From assembly GCA_019279435.1 (NCBI GenBank), contig JAAALK010000082.1, positions 13,656,594-13,720,593 on the forward strand: 64,000 nucleotides of DNA. Reading direction: 5' to 3'. Position numbers and translations under genes: made by a program. The DNA comes from Zizania palustris (lineage: Eukaryota > Streptophyta > Magnoliopsida > Poales > Poaceae). The notes beneath the pieces are model-generated. The model was not told where the DNA came from. It searched no databases and saw only the letters and a list, made by a program, of their open reading frames with translations. This document shows, piece after piece, positions 10,324 to 22,129 of this stretch (the stretch's first letter is position 1; every line of letters begins with the position of its first letter).

Positions 10324-13160
10324 TGTAACACCCCAAGATTTAAAAAGAAATAAAATAAAAGAAATATATTATTAAAGGAATTTCTGGATTTTATTATTAA
10401 AGAAAACCCTTAAAGAGCCCTATTAAAGCCAAACAGAGATAAATATTCAAAATTTGTACTTGGAAAATTTATGGAATAAACTAGAGGCCAAGACATAATT
10501 TTAGAAATTTTTACAAATTTTTATCAACAGTGATTCAACCCTTAATCAAATAAATGAATTTCTGTATTTATTTTAAATCAGAAAATAATTATTAATCTTA
10601 ATGGGCCCCAACCTCGAATCCGCCTCCAGCCCGGCCCAACCCAGCTCAGTGCCACTGACACGTGGGACCCAGATGTTGGTGCACTCCCCCTCTCTCCTCC
10701 CTGCGTCCGCATCCGCCCGGCCCCACTTGTCAGCCTCTCCCCTCCCGCTTTCGCTCCCTGATAGCCGTGGCCCGCCTGTCGGCGCTGTTGGCTTCGCACT
10801 CGGCCACTGACAGGTGGGGGCCACCTGTTGGGATCGTCTTCCTAGATGGAAAGGGATCCCCTTTCCATCGCCAGCGACCCCCACCTTCCAAATCCGCCAC
10901 CGCCGGCTCCCCTTGCCAAATTGGCGCCCAATCCCGACTTTCCGAGCTCCGGCGACCCCTTTCCAACCAGAGCCACGCGTTCTCGGCATACATGGAAGGT
11001 GCTCTCGGGTATGGAAAGCTCACCGGTGGGGGAAAAATGGAAACCACGGTTCCCTTCCGTTTAAACGCCGACGAACCCCCTATATAAACCCCCTCCGGCC
11101 ACCGCCCTCTGCCCACACCGCCTAAGCCCTAGCCGGAGCCCTCCAGAGCGCCGTCGCCCGTTTTTCGGCCTCCAGCTCTGCTTCACCTCCGGCCACCGCT
11201 CACCGCTGCCTCGGGCCCCCTCCGTCGTTTCCACCACCACCGTCGAGACCGTCGGAGCCTGCCCGTCCTCGGCCACGCCTCCGTCGGCTGAGAGGACCGC
11301 CAGATCACCGTCGCCATCGAGCTCCCGAAGACCCTCCTTCATCTACCCTCATCGCCGATCGCCGTCCATCACTCGCCGCCGCCGTCGAAGGTACCATCGT
11401 GACCGCCATCTTCTCCTCTTTCCATTTTCGCATAAAGCTAGGCCCCTAGGTCCTCGCCGTCGCCGTCGCCGCCGCACCCGAGCCCACCGTCACCGGAGAT
11501 GAAGGGGGTACGTGCCCCCCTTATGCGCGTGCCGTGCCGGATTTAATCCTGGCCGCATGTTCGCGATCGTAGCGCCCTGATTAAATCCCTACGGGATTTA
11601 ATATCAGCCATTGATCTGGTCAAAGGGGTACAAGGCGATAACAGCCGTCGATCGCTACTTAAACCCCTGGCTCGATCTCGCGCGTCCACGTCATACCGTT
11701 TCGATGCGTTTTAATCTGGACCGTCCATTTTCATTTAACCCTTCCTGCCTCGCGCCCGATCGCTGGATCCAGATCCGACGGTCCTGGTTGATCCGGTCGA
11801 CACGCACAGTGACCCAGTCCACCGTGGGCCTGGCTCACCGTGGACTAAAGCCCAATTTCTGTTTAAATAAAATTCCAGAAAAAGGTTTAAACTTCCAAAA
11901 TTCATAACTTGCTCATTTTAAACCCAAATTTCACCATTCAAATTTCATTAAATTCAGCATTTTATTCTCTACACATTAATGCCATAAAAACAGTATGTCC
12001 CTGTTGCCCAACATAATCTTATTAATTAAATGAATAAAAACCCCTTAGGGTTAAAATTATTAATTCATAAAATAAATTGGGAAAAGCCTTAAAATCTAAT
12101 CTTTAATGTTTTTCACCAAACTTCAGAATATTAAACCTTATTTCACATATTAAAAACCATAAACTTGTATGTTTATTACTTGGTGATGTTTTATCTGTTT
12201 ATTGAATGCTATGTTTATTTTTCAGTATCGAGAAGACTACGAGTTCGTCGAGGAGCCGGAGTTCTATCCCGAGATTCCACCTTCACCCTTTGCTGATCAA
12301 GACAAGTCACAACCCCCATTTTGATCATCATTGAGCCCATGTTTTAATAAATTATCGCTATAACTCATAGGATAATATTGCATTAGTCAAATATCAAGCC
12401 CTACACTATATTTATTAGATCCTCGTCCTTGTGTGCAAACCCAAGCCATGCTTATTGAGCCTTAACTCCTTGTCACTATACTATAAAAGTATTAGTTAGT
12501 GCCCAATGTACCGGCACAACTACTTTAGGATAAAAAGAATGAGTCATAGATAGTTGGATTCTGTTATATGAATTTCCCCGTTATTCTCGTCTCTGGACTC
12601 TGTTGGAGTTGGCTATGTTATAAGTATGGTGGGTTCCGGGTGCAAGCTAGGGCATTGGTTGGTCGCACCCGGGGCACTATAAGGACCAGTCTGCGGGATC
12701 TGTTGCAAAGCACTTCCGTACCAACCACAAGTCTAATGGGTAAGTCCTAACTGAAAGTATGGAACAATCCGACTCGATGCACCATAGTGAAGGGGGCAAG
12801 GGGCAACCTGCGGGTGACTTATACCAACGTGGCTCAAGGGGGGGTATGGTGAGGCTCGACGCATCGAGACACCATATGAAACCCATAGGAGGGAGCTGTC
12901 GGGTCGAGGTGGACCATATGGAAGGTTTTGACACGAGTTCCCGTGGTATGGGTCATCTCGTTACACTTTGGTGTAAGTGATGAGTGCGTGCCTTGTGGGT
13001 ACAGTGGTACATCTCTGATCAGAGTATTTAATCTTTTCAAAAATCCGAGCCCACGGTCAAGGGTGGGTTGTGTAACTACTCGCAGTTAGTTTACAATTGT
13101 TTGAATGGTTGAGTTATTCATGGCATGTAAGGACTGTTGAGTGAGGTGGGGCTGACTGTA
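10324..13160 (+). repeat. 3' LTR of element C, first part (split by element D)
   Basis: Matches the 5' LTR with a few percent difference by eye, up to the CTGTA at 13156-13160 where D begins. It resumes at 25381. It contains the TATA box (11081-11088), the acidic ORF (12211-12324) and the 60-codon ORF (12568-12750). Confidence 0.92.
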
Positions 13161-16100
13161 TGTCACGCCCTGATTTAATAAATCAGGACCTTTATTGAAA
13201 TTCCATAGAAAATCAATAAACCAAGATGTTCATCATGCGACCATGTACAATAGGAGCAATCATTCACGGTTCGTAGACCGTATTAGTACAAAAGTGAATA
13301 AAGATGAAGAGAAACTAATAAATCAAAGGGTCCTAGATGAACGCCTCCTTCCAGTCTCGCCTTGACTGGGTCGCTACTCCAGAACTTCATCCTCCATGTA
13401 GTAGACGGTCTCTGGTGGTGTAAGTCAATGGGGGTGAGTACAAACGTACTCAGCAAGCCACCGGATGCAAATATAATGCAGAGTAATAACAAGGGAGATA
13501 GTGGCTAATTTTGCGGAAAAGCGTAATTGTAAAGCATTAAATGTGATCAAGTTATTAGTACTGAAATGTAAACATGTGTATGCATCATCATCTTCTAACT
13601 CGAGGGGTACAGTCAGCCCCACCTCACTCAACAATCCTTACATGCCATGAATAACTCAACCATTCAAACAATTGTAAACTAACTGCGAGTAGTCACACAA
13701 CCCACCCTTGACCGTGGGCTCGGCTTTTCGAAAAAATTTAAAACTCTTATCAGAGATGTACCACTGTACCCACAAGGCACGCACTCATCACTTACACCAA
13801 AGTGTAACGAGATGACCCATACCATGGGAACTCATGCCAAAACCTTCCATGTGGTCCTCCTCGACCCGACATCACCCTTTTACGGGTTTCATATGGTGTC
13901 CCGACGCGTCGAGCCTCACCATACCCCCCTTGAGCCACGTCAGTACAAGTCACCCGCAGGTTGCCCCCTGCCCCCTCCACTATGGTGCATCGAGTTGGAT
14001 TGTTCCATACTTTAAGTTAGGACTTACCCATTAGACTTGTGGTTGGTACGGAAGTGCTTTGCAACAGATCCCGCAGACCGGTCCTTATAGTGCCCCGGGT
14101 GCGACCAACCAGTTCCCGAGCTTGCACCCGAAACCCACCATACTTATAACTTAGCCAACTCCAACAGAGTTCAGAGACGAGAATAACAGGGAAGTTCATA
14201 TAACAGATTCCAACTATCTACGACTCATTCTTTTTATCTTATAGCCGTTGTGCCGGTACATTGGGCAATAGATAATACTGGTATAGTAGAGTGACAAGGA
14301 GTTAAGGCTCAATAAGCATGGCTTGGGTTTGCACACAAGGACGGCGATCTAATAAATATAAGTGTAGGGCTTGATATTTGACTAATGCAATAACATCCTA
14401 TGAGTTATAGCGGTAGTTATGAAAACTGCGCTCAATGATGATCAACTATTTCCACAGGAGGGTTCTATGACTTGCCTTGATCAGCAAAGGGTGAAGGTGG
14501 AACCTCAGGATAAAACTCCGGCTCCTCGACGAACTCGTAGTCTTCTCGATACGGAAAAATAAACATAGCATTCAATAAACAGATAAAACATCACAAAAGG
14601 ATAAACATACAAGTTTATGGGTTTTAATATGTGAAATAAGGTTTTATTAGTCTGAAGTTTGGTGAAAAACATTAAAGATTAGTTTTTAAGGCTTTTCCCA
14701 ATTTATTTTATGAATTAATAATTTTAAACCTAAGGGGTTTTTATTCATTTAATTGCTAAGATTGTTTTGTGCTAATGTAACATACTGTTTTTATGGCATT
14801 AATGTGTCGAGAATAAAATGCTGAATTTAATAAAATTTGAATGGTGAAATTTGGAGTTAAAATGAGCAAGTTATGAATTTTCAAAGTTTAAATCAATTTC
14901 TGGAATTTTATTTAAACAGGAAATGGGTTTTAGTCCACGGTGAGCTAGGCCCACGGTGGACTGGGCCACTGTGCGCGTGGACCGGATCAACCAGGATCGT
15001 CGGATCTGGATCCGGCGATCGGGCGCGAGGCGGGAAGGGTTAAATGAAATCGTACGGCCAGGATTAAAACGTACCGAACGGGTACACGTGGACGCACGAG
15101 ATTAAGTCCAGTTTTTAAATAACGATCAACGGCCCAGATGCCTTGATACCAGTTTGACTGGATGGATGCCTCGGATTAAACCCAGGTCGGTTATAATCCT
15201 AGGTGTTCATCACAGATCGAACGGCCGTCGGTGCGTCCGGCACAACACGTGTTAAGGGGGCACGTACCCCCTTCGTTCTCCACTCCGGTGGGGCTCGGGT
15301 GTGGCGGCGACGGTGCCGGTGAGGGGGCTAGGCCCTAGATATAGGCGAAAACGAAAAGAGGGGGCGATGGCGGTCATGACCGTACCTGCGGCGGTGAAGA
15401 AGGACGTCTGAAGGTGACCGGCGGCGAGGGTAGACGGCGAGGGGTGTTCGGGTGCTCGACGGCGACAGCGATCCGGCGGTCCTCTCGGCCGACGGAGGCG
15501 TGACCGAGGACGGGTGGGCTTCGGCGGTCTCAACGGTGGCGACGGTGAGGGCGGAGGAGGTCCGAAGCGGCGGTGATCGGTGGCCGGAGGTGGAGTAGGA
15601 GAGGAAACCGAAAAATGGAGCAGGGCCCTCGGGATTACTTCGGCTAGGGCGTTTGGGGTGTAGGCGGAGTGCGGTGAGCCGAGGGGTATAAATAGGGGTC
15701 GCCGGCAGTGGATTTGGCAAGGGAAACGAAGGAAACCCGAAAGGGTTCCTCTTTTGCACCGGCGAGGGTTCCATCCGCGCGGGCTAGCTTCCATATTCAC
15801 CAAAACGCGTGGCATAAAGATGGAAGGGGGTCGCAGTGGTCCAAGGAAGGGTGTCCGAGGCGGATCCAGTCAGATCAGGGCGGCCGGCGACGAGGGAAGG
15901 AAAGGGATCACCGGGAAAGGAAAGGGGGATCCCTTGCCCTGGAGGAAGACGAATCTGACAGGTGGGCTCCACCTGTCAATGGGCAGATGGGAAAGAGAGC
16001 ACCGACAGGCGGGCCCTGGTGACCAGAGAGCGAGGGACGGGCTTGGGTGGCTAACGGGTGGGCCAGGCGGGGGACGGGAGCGGGGAGGAGAGAGGGGACG

Positions 16101-16463
16101 CGAGCGCCGACAGATTGGTCCCACCTGTCGGTGGCTGGCGGTCGGACTGGGCCGGGCTCGGGGCAGATTGAGGGTTGAGGCCCATTTGCGTTTATAAATG
16201 TTTTCCAATTTAAAATAAATCCAGTAATTCGTTTATTTGATTAAGGGTTGAATTACTGTTGATAAAAATTTGTAAAAATTCCCGAAATTATGTTTTGGCC
16301 TCTAGTTTATCCCATAAATTTTTCAAGTCCAAATTTTTAATATTCATCTCTGTTTTGGCTTTAATAGGGCTCTTTAGGAGTTTTCTTTAATAATTAAATT
16401 CAGAAATTTCTTTAATAATACATTTCTTTTATTTTATTTCTTTTTAAATCTTGAGGTGTTACA
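13161..16463 (-). repeat. 3' LTR of element D (3303 bp)
   Basis: Inverted relative to C. Carries TATTTATA (15687-15694 on the plus strand as TATAAATA), an acidic ORF (14465-14566) and a 60-codon ORF (14017-14199). It is longer than the D 5' LTR mainly because the 5' LTR lacks about 57 bp near 25150. From about 13.6 kb onward it is the inverted partner of 10324-13160. Confidence 0.92.
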
Positions 16464-16477
16464 ATCCTATCCCCCTT
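16464..16477 (-). other. Polypurine tract of element D
   Basis: On the minus strand reads AAGGGGGATAGGAT immediately before the 3' LTR. Confidence 0.85.
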
Positions 16478-16505
16478 ACAGAGAATCTCGTCCTTGAGAT
16501 TCGGA

Positions 16506-16871
16506 TCAATCCTCGAATAACTCCGGATGTTGGGCTTTGAGTTCTTCCTCTTTTTCCCAAGTTGCTTCCTCTACGGGATGATTGCTCCACTGAACCTTAC
16601 AGAAGCGGATGACGCGACTTCTGGTGGTCCTTTCTTTGACCTCCAATATTTTGATGGGTTTTTCCACATAGGTCAGATCCTCTTGAATATCCAACTGTTG
16701 CAGGTCCTCATGCTCTGTTGGGACTTGGAGACATTTCTTTAGTTGGGACACATGAAACACATCATGTACTCCGGCCAGTGAGGGTGGCAGTTCCAACTGA
16801 TAAGCGACTTCGCCTTGGCATCGAATAATGGGAAAAGGTCCAACATATCGAGGGGCCAACTTTCCTCTCAT
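16506..16871 (-). pseudogene. pol: C-terminal integrase region with chromodomain, element D
   Basis: 121 open codons close to the C copy: RGKLAPRYVGPFPIIRC, GVHDVFHVSQLKKCL, then the chromodomain YVEKPIKILEVKERTTRSR and SNHPVEEATWEKEEEL, ending ELFED plus stop. Upstream integrase is frameshifted, so it is a fragment of a dead pol. Confidence 0.88.
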
Positions 16872-16961
16872 GTTAAACCGTTGAGTACCACGGAGAGGTG
16901 TGACTCGAAGGTAGACGTGGTCTCCCTCTTCAAAAGCTAGATCTCGACGTTGATTGTCCGC

Positions 16962-17950
16962 TTAGCTCTTCTGTCGTGATTGGGCTGTCTTGAGCCGGTC
17001 TCTGATAATCCGTACCTTCTCTTCGGCTTCCCGAAGGATGTCTGTTCCAAACACTTGGGATTCACCGGTTTGATCCCAAAGTAGAGGCGTCCCACACTTA
17101 CGTCCATATAGGGCTTCGAACGGAGACATCTGTAGACTGGCTTGATAACTGTTGTTGTACGAAAACTCAGCGTACGGTAAACTCTTGTCCCAAGTTCCTC
17201 CAAAATCCAAGACGCATGCCCGTAGCATATCTTCCAATATCTGATTCACCCTTTCAGTTTGTCCGTATGTCTGAGGGTGGTAAGCAGTGCTAAAGTTCAA
17301 TCTCATTCCCATCTCCTCCTGAAGGTTCTTCCAAAATCGTGACGTAAACCGACTTCCTCTGTCGGATACTATCTTCTTGGGCACTCCATGAAGACACACA
17401 ATGCGGGCCATATACAATTCTGCGAGCTTAGGACCACTGAAGGTCATCTTGACGGCTATGAAGTGTGCTACTTTGGTTAGCCAGTCAATGATTACCCAAA
17501 TAGAATCATATCCAAGCTGGGTCTTTGGGAGTCCGGTGATGAAGTCCATTCCGATCTCTTCCCATTTCTATTCAGGCACTTTGAGTGGTTGTAACAGTCC
17601 TGCAGGTCTCTGATGTTCTGCCTTCACTCGTCTGCAGGTGTCACATTCTGCGACGAACTGAGCAATCTCTTTCTTCATGCTAACCCACCAATAGCGTTCC
17701 TTCAGGTCCTGGTACATCTTGGTACTCCCGGGATGGATGGAGTACAAAGTATCATGGGCCCCCCTTAGGATAAGGGTCTTTATTTCTTTATTTCTGGTTT
17801 ATCCGGCACACATATCCTGGTTCCAAACCATATGGTGCCATTCTCGTCCTTTGAAAATCCTAGGGCTTTACCTTGTCTCATGTTCTTCTTAATGGCGGCT
17901 ATATCCGGATCTTCTAACTGAGCTTCTCGGATTTGCTCAAACAAGACAGG
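16962..17950 (-). pseudogene. pol: integrase of element D
   Basis: The 195-aa open part (16962-17549) holds MDFITGLPKTQLGYDSIWV, IVSDRGSRFTSRFW and the final glutamate in TERVNQILEDMLR. HPQTDGQ is changed to HPQTYGQ. The zinc-binding N-terminal part (about 17550-17950) is frameshifted and has stops. Dead copy. Confidence 0.87.
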
Positions 17951-19555
17951 TCAGGTTTCCAAGGTGGCTACATAGGCTCCTGTGGTTAATCCAAGGTTTA
18001 ACTTTTCCATCTCCTTATATAACAAAGGCGCGTGATCCTGAATCACGATGGCGGTGCAGTATCCCTTGCGACTTAATGCATCGGCTACCACGTTTGCTTT
18101 TCCTAGATGGTAGTGAATTCCTAAGTCGTAGTCCTTTATTAATTCCAACCATCGTCTTTGCCTCAGATTGAGGTCCGGTTGCGTGAAGATGTACTTCAAA
18201 CTCTTGTGATCCGTAAAGACTTCGCAGCGATTTCCGACCAAATAATGCCTCCATATCTTAAGGGCGTGCACAACAGTGGCCAATTCCAAGTCATGTGTCG
18301 GGTAGTTTAACTCATGGGGTCTCAACTGACGAGAGGCGTATGAAATAACCTTCCCATCTTGCATAAGAACACATCCCAATCCTTGGCGAGATGCATTGCA
18401 ATAAACATGGAAGTCCTTCCTGATATCTGGTAGGGTCAATATGGGTGCTGACACCAGCCGGGTCTTGAGGGTGCGAAAACTTTCCTCGCACTCGGGAGTC
18501 CATTCAAACTTTTCTCCTTTCTGCAATAACTTGGTCATAGGCTTGGCTATCTTGGAAAAATTCTCGATAAATCTCCGATAATACCCGGCCAAACCCAGAA
18601 AACTTCGTATCTCAGATACATTTGTGGGTGGCAGCCAATCCGTAACTGCTTCTACGGTGGCAAGGTCCACTGCGATTCCTTGCGCAGAAATGATGTGTCC
18701 AAGGAATTTTACTTCCACAGTCCAGAATTTACACTTGCTGTACTTGGCGTATAGTTGGTGTTCCCTTAGTTTTCCTAGGGTCAATCGGATGTGAGTCTCG
18801 TGCTCCTTTTGGTCCTTGGAGTAGATGAGAATGTCATATATAAATACCACGATAAACTTGTCCAAATACTCCATGAACACTTTATTCATCATTTTCATGA
18901 AGAAGGCTGGGGCATTGGTTAAACCAAAAGACATAACAGTGCACTCATATAATCCATAGCGAGAGGTAAAAGCCGTCTTGGGTATATCCTCGTCTCGAAT
19001 TCTCAGCTGATGATATCCGGACTGCAAGTCGATCTTGGAAAATACCGTAGCTCCTTTCAGCTGGTCAAACAGATCATCGATCCTGGGTAACAGGTACTTG
19101 TTCTTGATGGTTACCTCATTCAAGGCTCGATAATCCACACACATACGCTTAGCCTTGTCTTCTTTCTTCTCAACGAAGATGACGAGGGCACCCCATGGAG
19201 ATGTGCTAGGTCTGATGTAGCCTTTCTTCTCAAGATCCTCCAGTTGCTGCTTCATCTTAGCTAGCTCATTGGTGGCCATTCGGTATGGTCGCTTGTAAAT
19301 GGGAGTGGTTCCGGGTACCAAATCAATCCGGAACTCGATGTCCCTCTTGGGTGGCATCCCTGGTAAATCCTCCGGAAACACGTCTGGGTACTCGCAGACT
19401 ACCGATATCTCTTTCAAAGTAATCTGGTGCAGCCTTGGTCTTCCGAATTTCAGGCTTGGCATCTGAAATGTGACGGCAATCCCTTCTTCACTGGTCACAG
19501 TCACTTGTCTCCGGGCACAGCTTATCACTCCTTGGTGTTTATTGAGCCAATCCAT
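17951..19555 (-). pseudogene. pol: reverse transcriptase and RNase H of element D, open but with catalytic aspartates replaced
   Basis: A 534-codon open frame beginning MDWLNKHQGVISCARRQVTV, after a stop that breaks it from the protease. RT motifs in order: PYRMATNELAKMKQQL, RMCVDYRALNEVTIKNKY, SKIDLQSGYHQLRI, FGLTNAPAFF. The catalytic box reads FIYD (changed codon at 18836-18838), where C has FIDD. The first RNase H aspartate reads VYCNASRQ (codon 18395-18397), where C has VYYDASRQ. RNase H otherwise continues to NVVADALSRK. With both sites changed, neither polymerase nor RNase H activity is expected. The long open frame is therefore misleading. Confidence 0.9.
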
Positions 19556-19966
19556 TCATAGAATGAGATCCAAGCCTTGGCATTCTATTAGGATGGGGTC
19601 GGCCCAGAATATGGTGCCTTGGATATCTACCCATACCCTTGGACTATAGGATTGGGCTAGAGTTTGTTTTCCAGGGGCGACTATTAGCACGACTCTTGGT
19701 AGTTCACTTATGTTTAGATTGTTCTTTTCCACAAAAGTCGTTGATATGAAGGAGTGCGTAGCTCCAGTGTCAAATAAAACCACTGCAAAGGCCGAATGTA
19801 CCGTGAACTTACCCATGACGATCTCGAGTGTGGCCTGGGCTTCTTCGGCGGTGACGTGGTTGACGCGGGCGCGGATGGCCGGGTTTGTCGTGACTCCTGG
19901 AGCGCGCTTAGGGTGAGGGCACTGGTGGGAGTAATGCCCCTCCTGGCGGCAGTTGAAGCAGATCAC
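19556..19966 (-). pseudogene. zinc knuckle and aspartic protease of element D
   Basis: 137 open codons, same frame as gag and RT. An intact knuckle CFNCRQEGHYSHQC (CX2CX4HX4C, binds RNA) comes first, then the protease VVLFDTGATHSFIS (catalytic Asp codon 19769-19771) and IECQGLDLIL, ending in TGA before MDWLNKH. In C the corresponding residue is Gly, so this is a point change (GGA to TGA). Confidence 0.88.
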
Positions 19967-20146
19967 GGGCTTGTCGTGCTTGTCGCGCAGAATTTCCGCC
20001 TTCTTGCCGGGGCGGATGGGGCAGCTGGTGCGGTGGGAGCGGGGCGAGGCTGTCCGGCTCCGGCGTTGGTGGTGGGTGGCGCCGGACGATACACCGGGCG
20101 GGGGATGGTATTGTGGCGCCGGTGGAGGAGGTGTGAAGCGGGGCCT

Positions 20147-20992
20147 CTATGCCATGCCTTGATTCTGCCTGAAGGCAATCATCCTTTTCTTTTTCAGGTC
20201 AACCTTGTTCTGCTGGGTCTCCTGAATAATAGCTTTATTCACCAACTTTTGAAAGTTGGCGTAATCTCCGGAAATGAGCTGAAGGGACAGCTCATCCTTT
20301 AGTCCCCGGAGGAACTTGGACTTTCTGGCCGTATCGGTACGGACCTCCTCAGGTGCGTACCGGGCCAACCTGTTGAACTCATGAAGATACTCTATTATGG
20401 ATCTGCTTCCCTGCTGCAGATCCCTGAACTCTTGTTGTTTCTGGGAAATGATGCTGTCCGGGACGTGGGCGGCGCGGAAAGCAGCGGAGAATTCCGCCCA
20501 AGTGTGGACGTGTCCCTCAGGCAAGGTCTCACGCAGGTTGTCCCACCATTATGTGGCGAGACCCTGGAGCTGATGGGCAGCGAAAGCCACCCTCTCCTGC
20601 TCAGTACAAGTCAAGAGGTCCAGCTTCTTTCCGATGGTTCTCAACCAATCACCAGCCTCCATGAGGTTGGTGGTGCTTGAGAACGTGGGAGGGCGGACTC
20701 CGAGGAATTCCGAGAGCTGAGAGGCGGGGGTGGGAGCGGGAGTGGCGGGGCGAGGCGACTCAGGCTGCTGGTGGAGACGGAAGAATTGAGCCTGCTGCTC
20801 CTACATCTGCTGCTGCTGCTGTTGCATCTGATTCAGTAGAGCAGCCACCAACTGATTCTGATTGGCCATCATCTTGGCCAGGGTGGGGTGGTTGGCGACC
20901 GAGGCTTGCCTTTGCCCGGTTGCTCCCCACTGGGGTAAGTTGCCGTTATCCCCTCCGTTTTGGGGAGCGTCGGAGCCTTGAGTGTTATTCAT
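20147..20992 (-). pseudogene. gag: gag of element D
   Basis: Frame starts MNNTQGSDAPQNGGDNGNLP. The Gln run (LLNQMQQQQQQM) is followed by TAG at 20801-20803. The capsid domain then has TIGKKLDLLTCTEQERVAF, a TAA where C reads GTGGAA, and EYLHEFNRLARYAPEEV, NFQKLVNKAIIQETQQNKVD and KKKRM. TAG at 20147-20149 replaces CAG of C. One frame runs from 20992 into RT. Only a handful of stops suggests a younger death than C. Confidence 0.88.
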
Positions 20993-21179
20993 CCTGAAGT
21001 TTCCAAAATAGATAACACTTTCTTAGGGGGAATTGATACTAAGCTTTATTCCAAAATGTCGTTCTTGCGATTACATTCATTGTATTTTATTTTAATCTTC
21101 ACTCATGCCTTATATTTGACATGAGTGGCAATACAATTCAAAACAATTAAAAGAAAACAATCAATCGTAAATACTACGT

Positions 21180-21992
21180 CTATGGTAGCTCAGGGGACGA
21201 CTCGACCATGGGCTCGATGGAGACGGTCGGGGAGGTGGAACTGGAAGGTCCGGCGGGAGGTGCGCTGTGGGAAATCCTTTTTGGCCTCACGGTGGGGATC
21301 CGAAGCGATTTCCGCTTGCGGGGCGGAACGGGTGGAATCTCCTCAAGATCCTTCTTCAATTCCTTGAGCTGATGACGGAGCTGGGTGTTTACTATGGCGC
21401 CTTGGCGTAGAAGCTCGTTCTGACGCCTCAACTCCTCTACCTCGAGGGTCAACTGGGGGTTCTGCTGGACCTATCGACGAAGCTCAGCATTCTCGCTGTT
21501 CAGGTTCTCCGAGGTATGGCGGTAGAAGTTGATGGTGTCATGCTGGCTGTCTGCGTCAAGAACGGCCTCTGTGTGGAGGTTGTCCATGGCCTCCAAAAGT
21601 CTCATGGTGCGGGCGATGGCGGAGTTGCTCTGTGTGAGGGGGATGATGTAGATGCTGCGGTGACTCCTGGGTGTGCGCATGGGCATGAAGCGGTAGACGG
21701 TGTCGCGGAGGTGGCAGTCGTAGACCAGTCAAAGCTCGGCGAGGGCCAGAAGTGCGGCGCACTGGCTGGCCACCATGAACGAGGGTCCTCCAACTCCATG
21801 GGTGTAGAAAGGTGGATGCATGGACGAGGAGCGTATGACAACCGTGACCTCGCAATAGCTCTCGCTCGCATCAGGAAAGATCCCGTGGAACGCGGGCTCA
21901 TGGACGAATCCAAGGAAGTCGATGAGCATGCGTAGCTCACGGATGAATCCGGCCTCGTCGCGAAGAGTCCCGCTCATGGTATGGACCGACAT
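21180..21992 (-). pseudogene. ORF0 of element D: extra ORF upstream of gag
   Basis: One frame of 271 codons (MSVHTMSGTLRDEAGFIREL... to ...MVESSPELP) with just two stops: TGA at 21727-21729 and TAG at 21471-21473. It aligns along its length with ORF0 of C (4824-5615). Shared segments include RDEAGFIRELRMLI, IDFYRH/INFYRHTSE(N/D)LN, LRRQNELL, KRKSLRIPTVRPKRIS and VESSPELP. The Leu-rich middle may form a coiled coil and the basic cluster resembles a nuclear localisation signal. Conservation of length, frame and motifs in two diverged elements supports a real protein of unknown function. Confidence 0.78.
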
Positions 21993-22113
21993 CTACAAAA
22001 GAGAGAAAATATTTGTGAAAACCATGGAAGATGAGAGGGTAAGTAATTTCGTAAGAAAATATGGTTAATATAAGTCCTAAGGTTAGGTCTGTTTGGCTTC
22101 CTACAGTCAAGTC

Positions 22114-22126
22114 AGCTCTGATACCA
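22114..22126 (-). other. Primer binding site of element D (initiator Met tRNA)
   Basis: Minus strand reads TGGTATCAGAGCT three bases after the 5' LTR end. Same primer type as C. Confidence 0.93.
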
Positions 22127-22129
22127 TCT

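Noticed and set aside
15252..15815. Pro/Arg-rich ORFs in the GC-rich part of the chromovirus LTRs (also near 24220-24741, 52420-52929)
   Set aside because: Frames differ between LTR copies by indels and composition alone explains them. Promoter/leader sequence is the better reading.
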